This document shows, one piece after another, positions 1-5,137 of a stretch of 6,251 nt of DNA. Each line of letters starts with the position of its first letter. Positions within the stretch are counted from its first letter, which is position 1. The translations under genes were made by a program, and so were the position numbers. The stretch spans positions 1 through 6,251 of the forward strand of contig DATCVA010000359.1 in assembly GCA_036567205.1 (NCBI GenBank), given 5' to 3'. Under the pieces are notes generated by a model. The model searched no databases. It saw only the letters and a list, made by a program, of their open reading frames with translations, and was not told where the DNA came from. The stretch is from DATCVA01 sp036567205 (GTDB lineage: Bacteria; Pseudomonadota; Gammaproteobacteria; Burkholderiales; Burkholderiaceae_B).

Positions 1-1397
1 GTCCGCAGATGCAGCGCAACCTTATGCTGCGTTATCGCGTGTCGATCGAGGTGCGCAAGTATTTGGATAACCTGGGCTTTATCGATATTGAAACGCCCAT
101 GCTGACTAAAAGCACGCCTGAAGGCGCGCGCGACTATCTGGTTCCTTCGCGTGTCAATGCCGGCGAATTTTTTGCTTTGCCCCAGTCGCCCCAGTTGTTC
201 AAGCAAATGTTGATGGTGGCTGGTTTTGACCGCTATTACCAAATCACCAAATGCTTCCGCGACGAAGATTTGCGCGCCGACCGCCAGCCTGAATTTACTC
301 AGATCGATTGCGAAACGTCTTTCCTTAATGAAGTGCAAATTCGTGAGATTTTCGAGGGCATGCTGCGTCACGTATTTAGCGCTGTGCAAAACGTAGAGCT
401 CCCCGCCCAGTTTCCGACCATGACCTGGGCAGAGGCAATGCGCCGCTTCGGGTCCGATAAGCCCGACTTGCGCGTCAAGCTGGAATTTGTCGATGTGTCC
501 GACTTAATGCAGGATGTTGATTTTAAAGTGTTTTCGGCGCCGGCCAATGACCCGGCCAGCCGTGTCGTGGCCTTGCGTATCCCCGGCGGCGCCAGCATGC
601 CGCGTAGTGAAATCGACGCTTACACCAAGTTCGTGGCCATTTATGGCGCCAAAGGCCTGGCCTATATCAAGGTCAACGACGCTGCCGCCATTCCTGAAGG
701 CTTGCAGTCTCCTATCGTCAAGAACATTAATACTACGGCATTGACGTCGTTGATCGAGCGCACCGGGGCCCAAAGCGGCGACCTCGTCTTCTTCGGCGCC
801 GACAAGACCAAAGTGGTCAACGATGCGATCGGCGCGCTGCGCGTCAAAATCGGTCACAGCGAGTTCGGTAAAGCCAATGGCTTGTTCGAAGCTGGCTGGC
901 AGCCGTTGTGGGTCGTCGATTTCCCAATGTTCGAATATGACGAGGAAGAGGGGCGTTACTTTGCCGCTCACCATCCGTTTACCAGTCCGAAAGACGGCCA
1001 CGAAGAATTGCTCGAGACCGATCCGGCCAAAACCGTGGCCAAAGCCTACGATATTGTCCTGAATGGCTGGGAAATCGGCGGCGGGTCGGTTCGTATTCAT
1101 CGCGCCGATGTCCAGAACAAGGTATTTCAGGCACTGAACATAGGCCCTGAAGAAGCGCGCGCCAAGTTTGGTTTCTTGCTCGACGCGCTTCAGTATGGCG
1201 CGCCTCCGCACGGAGGGGTGGCTTTTGGTTTGGATCGTCTGGTTACCATGATGGCTGGCGCTGAATCCATTCGCGATGTCATTGCATTTCCGAAAACCCA
1301 ACGTGCTCAATGTTTGCTGACTCAGGCGCCGTCGGCGGTCGACGAAAAGCAGTTGCGCGAATTGCACATTCGCCTGCGCAATGTCGAAGTGAAGTAA
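1..1397 (+). CDS. aspS: Aspartyl-tRNA synthetase, C-terminal catalytic part (5' end outside window)
   Basis: Charges tRNA with aspartate in the cytoplasm (class II aminoacyl-tRNA synthetase). The reading frame is already open at base 3 (Pro-Gln before the first visible Met at 9), so that Met is internal and the gene is truncated by the window edge. About 464 residues are visible; bacterial AspRS is near 590-600, so roughly 130 residues, essentially the N-terminal OB-fold anticodon-binding domain, lie upstream. Counting from the Met at 9, class II motif 2 is at residues 83-100 (FRDEDLRADRQPEFTQID). It is followed by the GAD insertion typical of bacterial-type AspRS, then GGGSVRIH and motif 3 (GVAFGLDRL) near the C-terminus, with the AFPKT segment after it. 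It ends in TAA at 1395. Whether it is a tRNA-Asp-only or a non-discriminating enzyme cannot be judged, because the informative anticodon-binding domain is missing. In E. coli, nudB is the neighbour of aspS; it is not here. Confidence 0.97.
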   Translation, partial: PQMQRNLMLRYRVSIEVRKYLDNLGFIDIETPMLTKSTPEGARDYLVPSRVNAGEFFALPQSPQLFKQMLMVAGFDRYYQITKCFRDEDLRADRQPEFTQIDCETSFLNEVQIREIFEGMLRHVFSAVQNVELPAQFPTMTWAEAMRRFGSDKPDLRVKLEFVDVSDLMQDVDFKVFSAPANDPASRVVALRIPGGASMPRSEIDAYTKFVAIYGAKGLAYIKVNDAAAIPEGLQSPIVKNINTTALTSLIERTGAQSGDLVFFGADKTKVVNDAIGALRVKIGHSEFGKANGLFEAGWQPLWVVDFPMFEYDEEEGRYFAAHHPFTSPKDGHEELLETDPAKTVAKAYDIVLNGWEIGGGSVRIHRADVQNKVFQALNIGPEEARAKFGFLLDALQYGAPPHGGVAFGLDRLVTMMAGAESIRDVIAFPKTQRAQCLLTQAPSAVDEKQLRELHIRLRNVEVK

Positions 1398-1422
1398 TGC
1401 AATTCCGATGACATAAGGATTA

Positions 1423-1454
1423 CCCGCTGGGCGATATGCCCGGTGGGATTTCCC
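1423..1454 (+). terminator. Strong hairpin 26 bases after aspS, possible terminator
   Basis: CCCGCTGGGC (1423-1432) and GCCCGGTGGG (1438-1447) pair over ten positions, two of them G-U, around the loop GATAT. The hairpin is GC-rich and sits just after the aspS stop, as expected of a 3'-end structure. The tract behind it (ATTTCCC) is only a weak U-run, so it may be an imperfect intrinsic terminator or an RNA-stabilising 3' hairpin. Confidence 0.45.
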
Positions 1455-1463
1455 TGAGTATGC

Positions 1464-1534
1464 AATTAGAAGAAAAGAGTACGATGGCAAGTGCAAGAGG
1501 CAACAGAGAGCCGCAGGTTTGGACTCTTCTAATT
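1464..1534. repeat. Long-spaced perfect 10-bp inverted repeat next to E1
   Basis: AATTAGAAGA at 1464-1473 is perfectly complementary to TCTTCTAATT at 1525-1534, with 51 bases between. A second short match, AGAGT (1476-1480) with ACTCT (1523-1527), lies just inside. The right arm overlaps the first bases of repeat E1. The enclosed DNA contains a 31-codon reading frame (ATG at 1460) with no good ribosome binding site, which I do not call as a gene. The pair could be the ends of another small palindromic element or chance in AT-rich DNA. Confidence 0.35.
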
Positions 1535-1633
1535 CCACTTTCAAAGCAATGGTGAGCACGAAGGCAAAGCGCAGACAGTACATTCGTACGACTGCTGCGC
1601 CGACACCGTTCACGGTTGATTTAAAAATGGAAT
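1532..1633 (-). repeat. Palindromic extragenic repeat, copy E1 (102 bp)
   Basis: First copy of a three-copy family, in opposite orientation to the other two. It is bounded by ATTCCA (1532-1537) and TGGAAT (1628-1633), a perfect 6-bp terminal inverted repeat, and the arms stay complementary with mismatches for about 25 bases. Its reverse complement shares an exact 25-base block (1557-1581) with E2 and a 15-base block, GTGTCGGCGCAGCAG, with E3. The centre carries the mini-palindrome GTAC-ATTC-GTAC (1578-1589). It ends 10 bases before the ribosome binding site of ybhP, so it would be in that gene's leader if transcription starts upstream. No transposase lies nearby; a non-autonomous element is inferred. 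Confidence 0.8.
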
Positions 1634-1643
1634 AACCATAAGT

Positions 1644-1650
1644 AAAGGGG
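1644..1650 (+). promoter_or_regulatory. Ribosome binding site fixing the GTG start of ybhP
   Basis: AAAGGGG, a strong anti-16S match, lies six bases before the GTG at 1657. No in-frame ATG offers a better start, and the conserved EEP motif SYNIH begins only eight codons later, so the GTG start is well supported. Confidence 0.75.
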
Positions 1651-1656
1651 CTGATT

Positions 1657-2517
1657 GTGTCTGTGCTTCGGGTCGTAAGTTACAACATTCATAAAGGCCG
1701 CTCTGCAACAGGCAGCCGCGACTCATTGTCTTCCTTGCGGCTTGGATTGCATGGTTTGCGTCCCGATTTATTGTTTTTGCAGGAAGTTCAGGGGCGTAAC
1801 GAGCGCCGAATGACGCTCGATGCACAGCATGAGTCGCTGGGTGCGGCATTGGACATGGACGTTTGCTATGGTTGCAATGCGGTTCGTTCGCAGACCGATC
1901 ATGGCAATGCCCTGCTGTCGCGATACCCCATACTTAGTCACGAAAATCAAAATATTTCCGACCACAAGCTCGAGCAACGGGGGCTTCTGCATGCCCGGAT
2001 TTTAATTAACGATACACCGGTACATTGCCTAGTCGTACATTTAGGATTATTTGGCGGCGGACGGTCGCGTCAGATTGGCGCCCTGGTCGAACGCATAAAG
2101 CGTTTGGTTCCGGCTGATGAACCCATACTGATTGCGGGTGATTTCAACGATTGGAATAATCGCCTGGCTCCGTTGTTTGTACAACAACTGGGTTTGTACG
2201 AAGTGTTCGCCGTCGCTCCGCAGGATGTTTTGGGCGCTCCGCTTAACCTGCGGAACTCGGTCCGGCAACTGGGGCGTACGCTGTGCGGCATCAGCCGCCC
2301 GTTGCCTCTGGCGCAGTCGGTACACGAACTGGGCATCAACGGAGCCGCGCGCTTGACGCCACCGCCCCGCACATTCCCCGCGGCTTTTCCCTGGTTGCGT
2401 CTGGACCGCATCTATCAACGCGGTTTTGCGGTACGTCGTGCGCGCGTGTTGCTTGGTTCTCCCTGGCGGCAACTGTCCGACCATGCGCCGATATTTGCCG
2501 AGCTTGAGTTACCCTGA
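1657..2517 (+). CDS. ybhP: Endonuclease/exonuclease/phosphatase (EEP) family protein, YbhP-like
   Basis: A 286-residue member of the metal-dependent EEP hydrolase superfamily (DNase I / exonuclease III / inositol phosphatase fold). Visible superfamily motifs in order: SYNIHKG with metal-site Asn10, LQEVQ with Glu43, DHGNALLSR at 81-89, VVHLG with His128, AGDFND with Asp162 and Asn164, LDRIY with Asp250, and SDHAPI with catalytic-type Asp275-His276. All key residues are present, so it should be active. The substrate cannot be read from sequence: a phosphodiester, perhaps lipid- or nucleic-acid-linked. There is no clear signal peptide or membrane segment, so cytoplasmic location is inferred. 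It lies 97 bases upstream of clsB in the same direction; E. coli likewise places ybhP next to ybhO (clsB), which suggests a role tied to phospholipid metabolism. Start is GTG with a strong ribosome binding site. Repeat E1 sits immediately upstream. Confidence 0.9.
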   Translation: MSVLRVVSYNIHKGRSATGSRDSLSSLRLGLHGLRPDLLFLQEVQGRNERRMTLDAQHESLGAALDMDVCYGCNAVRSQTDHGNALLSRYPILSHENQNISDHKLEQRGLLHARILINDTPVHCLVVHLGLFGGGRSRQIGALVERIKRLVPADEPILIAGDFNDWNNRLAPLFVQQLGLYEVFAVAPQDVLGAPLNLRNSVRQLGRTLCGISRPLPLAQSVHELGINGAARLTPPPRTFPAAFPWLRLDRIYQRGFAVRRARVLLGSPWRQLSDHAPIFAELELP

Positions 2518-2524
2518 TTTTGCG

Positions 2525-2543
2525 CCTGACAGCGTCAGGTTTT
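2525..2543 (+). terminator. Hairpin plus T-run between ybhP and clsB
   Basis: CCTGAC (2525-2530) and GTCAGG (2534-2539) form a perfect 6-bp stem with loop AGC, followed at once by TTTT and more T-rich sequence. It begins eight bases after the ybhP stop. This fits a short intrinsic terminator or attenuator that would lower read-through into clsB. The 71 bases from here to the clsB start show no convincing promoter. Confidence 0.55.
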
Positions 2544-2614
2544 GCTTGTTATGCGGCGGTGTATACGAATGTCTCGAAAGAATATGACTAATCGGCAACG
2601 TAAAGGCAGGCGAT

Positions 2615-3844
2615 ATGGCCAGTAAGGAGCCGCGTTTGCGCTGGCATGAAGGCAATCAGATCGATTTGCTGCAAAATGGCGGCAAATTTTTTCCGGCCTT
2701 GTGCGAGGCGATTGATGCGGCACAAACTAGCGTTCACCTTGAAACCTATATTTTTAACCTTGATCAAACCGGCGAACGGGTGCTGGGGCACCTTCATAAG
2801 GCGTGCCAGAGAGGTGTAAAGGTGCGCGTTGTGCTCGATGGATTTGGCAGCGCACTGTACGCCCAGGAAATCTCCAGGCGTTTTGCCGACATGGGGGTGC
2901 AATATCGAGTTTATCGGCCCGAGCCTAAAGGCCTGGGACATTTTCGATTCGATTTGCGGCGCTTGCGCCGGCTGCATCGCAAAGTGGCAGTTATTGACGG
3001 GCGGATAGCGTTCGTAGGAGGCATCAATATTATCGACGACCTCGAGGACGTGCCCGACGACGGAGTTGACGCCAAGCCGCGCTTCGATTTTGCGGTGCGC
3101 CTGCAGGGGCCTATTGTTGTTGATGTGGAGCGGACGCTGAGCCGCCTGTGGTTGCGCATGGCCTGGCGACGTCGTGACGATTGGGCCGCTTTTTATCAGC
3201 GCCTGAAGGGCTGGAGCCAGCGTCGCGACTGGTCCAGGGAACAAGCGGCAGTTCATTTTGATCCGGGCATGAGGGCGACACTGCTGTTGCGCGACAATAT
3301 ACGATTTCGGCAAACGATCGAAAACGTTTACATTGGGGCGATCCGGCATGCCAAGAACGATATTCTTTTAGCCAACGCCTATTTTTTCCCGGGCCGGCGC
3401 TTGCGTCTGGCGCTGGTGCACGCCGCGGCTCGAGGGGTTCGTGTACGTTTGTTGCTGCAAGGCCGCAGCGAATATCCAATGCAGTACCGTGCTTGCCGCT
3501 ACATGTATTGCAAGGTTCTTGATGACGGCATCGAAATCTACGAATACATGGCAAGTTATTTGCACGCCAAAGTGGCCGTTATCGATGATGGCGCCATGGT
3601 AGGTTCATCCAATCTGGACCCGTTCAGTTTGCTTCTGGCACGCGAGGCTAATGTCTTTGTTCAGGACGCCGGATTTGCCGATGAGCTGAAAACGGCATTG
3701 GAAACCGAGATTGCAACCAATTCTACTCAGGTTACCGAACAAAGCTTACAGCGGCGCACTTTTATTGGCCGTTATATCGATGCCGCCTCGTACATGATGC
3801 TGCGCATAGGTGTTGCTTTGACCGGAAAGTCATCCCAATACTAA
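2615..3844 (+). CDS. clsB: Cardiolipin synthase B (phospholipase D superfamily)
   Basis: Makes cardiolipin by transferring a phosphatidyl group (in E. coli, ClsB can also make phosphatidylglycerol) at the inner membrane. The 409 residues are close to E. coli ClsB (413). Two PLD HxKx4D catalytic motifs are intact: His121-Lys123-Asp128 (HRKVAVID, then GGINI) and His317-Lys319-Asp324 (HAKVAVID, then GSSNLDPFS). The two motifs lie in the two halves of the usual duplicated PLD fold. There is no N-terminal pair of transmembrane helices as in ClsA, which supports ClsB. The start ATG has AAAGG eight bases upstream. It pairs with ybhP upstream; the third E. coli partner, ybhN, is absent, and the next gene is convergent yafJ. 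The TAA stop (3842-3844) lies exactly at the edge of repeat E2, so the last base of the stop is the first base of the element. Confidence 0.95.
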   Translation: MASKEPRLRWHEGNQIDLLQNGGKFFPALCEAIDAAQTSVHLETYIFNLDQTGERVLGHLHKACQRGVKVRVVLDGFGSALYAQEISRRFADMGVQYRVYRPEPKGLGHFRFDLRRLRRLHRKVAVIDGRIAFVGGINIIDDLEDVPDDGVDAKPRFDFAVRLQGPIVVDVERTLSRLWLRMAWRRRDDWAAFYQRLKGWSQRRDWSREQAAVHFDPGMRATLLLRDNIRFRQTIENVYIGAIRHAKNDILLANAYFFPGRRLRLALVHAAARGVRVRLLLQGRSEYPMQYRACRYMYCKVLDDGIEIYEYMASYLHAKVAVIDDGAMVGSSNLDPFSLLLAREANVFVQDAGFADELKTALETEIATNSTQVTEQSLQRRTFIGRYIDAASYMMLRIGVALTGKSSQY

Positions 3845-3946
3845 TTCCACTTCTAAATCAATTGTGAACTGTGTCGGCTTCACTTGCCGTACAAAAGTAC
3901 TGTCTGCGCTTTGCCTTCGTGTTCACAATTGATTTGGCAGTGAAAT
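3844..3946 (+). repeat. Palindromic extragenic repeat, copy E2 (103 bp)
   Basis: Best-formed copy. Ends are ATTCCAC (3844-3850) and GTGAAAT (3940-3946), one mismatch from perfect. The inner arms AAATCAATTGTGAAC (3855-3869) and GTTCACAATTGATTT (3921-3935) are perfectly complementary over 15 bases and enclose 51 bases. Inside are CGGC / GCCG (3875-3878 / 3886-3889, loop TTCACTT) and GTAC-AAAA-GTAC (3889-3900). A 23-base block (3886-3908) is identical in E3, and a 25-base block (3897-3921) is identical to the reverse complement of E1. The copy begins on the last base of the clsB stop codon. Confidence 0.85.
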
Positions 3947-4033
3947 GGACTTCAAATCAACCGTGGCCTGTGTCGGCGCAGCAGCCGTACAAAAGTACTG
4001 TCTGCGTATCGTCTTCGCGTTCACCGCTTTTTA
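3942..4033 (+). repeat. Palindromic extragenic repeat, copy E3 (about 92 bp, 3' end decayed)
   Basis: Third copy, head-to-tail with E2; the shared GAAAT at the junction makes the exact border uncertain by a few bases. The left arm AAATCAACCGTG matches E1 (reverse complement), and the inner hairpins CGGC-GCAGCA-GCCG (3974-3987) and GTAC-AAAA-GTAC (3987-3998) are kept. The right arm follows the family as far as GTTCACC (about 4025), then diverges into CGCTTTTTAG and stops just before yafJ. No TGGAAT terminus is left, so this copy is truncated or decayed. The T-run at 4028-4032 could help end clsB transcription, but the outer stem here is weak. Confidence 0.75.
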
Positions 4034-4034
4034 G

Positions 4035-4865
4035 TTAAACACATGCGGTGTTTTCACTGTTTTTCTTTTGTACGGATTCGGGAATAGGAATTAGCGCCTG
4101 AAGGATGGCGAGGCCCTTTTCGAACATCACCAACTGGCCCGGCTCAAGGCGGGTCCAGGTTTCGTTGTCGGTTAGCGGCTTGGTCGCAATGACGGAAACG
4201 CAATCGCCCTGGCGGTTGGTTTGCGAAAAATCGACCGTCATATCGGCATCGATAAGGTGTGCTTTATTGAATGGCCATTCGCGCACGATGTAGTACAGCT
4301 GAGTCGAGCAGTGGGCAAACAAGCTGCGGCCGTTCGAGAGCAAAAAATTAAAAACGCCGTGCACCGTGATGTCGTGCGTCAGCTCCTGGATCGCTGAAAA
4401 TAGCTGCTGCGGGGCTGGTTCGTTGTTGCCAAAGCGGTATCGCAGGCCTTGCATGATATGGCAAAACGCTATTTCGCTATCGGTCTGGCCGACCGGCTGA
4501 TATTGCCCGCCAAGTTCGGGGCCATAACCATGCAGATCGCCGTTGTGCGCAAAAATCCAGTGCCGACCCCATAGTTCCCGCATGAACGGATGACAGTTTT
4601 CAAGGTCGATATTGCCTTGTGTGGCTTTGCGAATATGGGCAATAACGTTTTTGGACTTGATGGGATAGTTTTTTATAAGCTCGGCCACTGGCGATTTGCA
4701 CGATGGCTGATTGTCAATAAAAACACGGCAGGCTTTGTTTTCAAAGAAAGCTACGCCAAAGCCGTCGGCATGGTGATCGGTATGCCCGCCCCGCGCCGCA
4801 AACCCTGTGAAAGAAAAGGTAATATCGGTAGGCGTGGCACAATTCATGCCCAACAGCTGACACAT
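4035..4865 (-). CDS. yafJ: Class II glutamine amidotransferase-like protein, YafJ family
   Basis: Resembles E. coli YafJ throughout; the predicted Ntn-type fold would hydrolyse glutamine and pass ammonia to an unknown acceptor. With the start at 4865 the protein is 276 residues and begins Met-Cys-Gln-Leu-Leu-Gly-Met, so Cys2 becomes the N-terminal nucleophile after Met removal. Other glutaminase-site features are HIRKAT with Arg79, AHNGDL with Asn108-Gly109-Asp110, and GQTDSE at 126-131. An in-frame ATG at 4907 would add 14 residues before the Cys and block catalysis by the known mechanism, so I reject it. No clear Shine-Dalgarno sequence precedes 4865 (only AAAAGA), which leaves expression level open. 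There is no synthase domain, so it is a stand-alone glutaminase-like protein whose biological acceptor is not known. It is convergent with clsB and divergent from the FadN-like gene. Confidence 0.92.
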   Translation of the reverse strand: MCQLLGMNCATPTDITFSFTGFAARGGHTDHHADGFGVAFFENKACRVFIDNQPSCKSPVAELIKNYPIKSKNVIAHIRKATQGNIDLENCHPFMRELWGRHWIFAHNGDLHGYGPELGGQYQPVGQTDSEIAFCHIMQGLRYRFGNNEPAPQQLFSAIQELTHDITVHGVFNFLLSNGRSLFAHCSTQLYYIVREWPFNKAHLIDADMTVDFSQTNRQGDCVSVIATKPLTDNETWTRLEPGQLVMFEKGLAILQALIPIPESVQKKNSENTACV

Positions 4866-5137
4866 AGTTATTGTCTTTTGCGTAAAGGCCAGCGCAAAAA
4901 AATACACGTAGGCACCAAGCGATACGTGATGCGCTGATTAATTGAATTTTAGTACCGTATGCAGCGCGGCAGGTCTGTAAAACATCATCGAGCACAAAAA
5001 AACAGTGCTATGTCAGTACTTTGTGGCGTAAATGCACTGGAAAGGGCTCGTCATATTACACTTAGGCTCAATGTTCCTCGTTCATCGGCGCAAGGTTGGC
5101 GGTCGAGGCCACCTGCCCGTCTTTCGGAGTGATATCT
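4866..5137. other. Divergent intergenic region between yafJ and the FadN-like gene
   Basis: This 272-base gap must hold the promoters of both divergent genes, but I see no confident -35/-10 pair. On the minus strand TAAAAT (within 4944-4952) is a possible -10 for yafJ with a poor -35. Small inverted repeats are present: GCGCTG / CAGCGC (4931-4936 / 4962-4967), AGCAC / GTGCT (4991-4995 / 5005-5009, A-rich loop), CAGTGC / GCACTG (5003-5008 / 5034-5039), and AGGTTGGC / GCCACCT (5093-5100 / 5108-5114, one bulge). Any could be a regulator site; none matches a motif I can name. No copy of the E1-E3 repeat occurs here. Confidence 0.4.
5126..5129 (+). promoter_or_regulatory. Ribosome binding site of the FadN-like gene
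   Basis: GGAG lies eight bases before the ATG at 5138. An in-frame GTG at 5129 overlaps this site and so is unlikely to be the start. Confidence 0.7.

Noticed and set aside
1460..1555. Possible 31-codon small gene (ATG at 1460) between aspS and ybhP
   Set aside because: No good ribosome binding site precedes it, and its end runs into repeat E1; nothing supports translation. It is also not a recognisable nudB remnant.
504..1613. 369-codon open frame on the minus strand, antisense to aspS
   Set aside because: It covers the conserved aspS catalytic region and starts inside repeat E1. Its product has no recognisable domain, and long antisense frames are common opposite GC-rich genes.
1532..1633. 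E1 as an ERIC sequence or a riboswitch
   Set aside because: Length and core sequence do not fit the roughly 127-bp ERIC consensus as I know it, and the same element lies downstream of clsB, which is not expected of a leader riboswitch.
2047..2484. 145-codon open frame on the minus strand, antisense to ybhP
   Set aside because: It lies opposite the catalytic C-terminal half of ybhP and shows no family motif or ribosome binding site.
2588..3349. 253-codon open frame on the minus strand, antisense to clsB
   Set aside because: It lies opposite the first HKD region of clsB, has no recognisable motif and is explained by clsB codon use.
3844..4033. Tandem E2-E3 as a CRISPR array
   Set aside because: There are only two units, each about 100 bp and internally palindromic, with no short repeat/unique spacer pattern and no cas genes.
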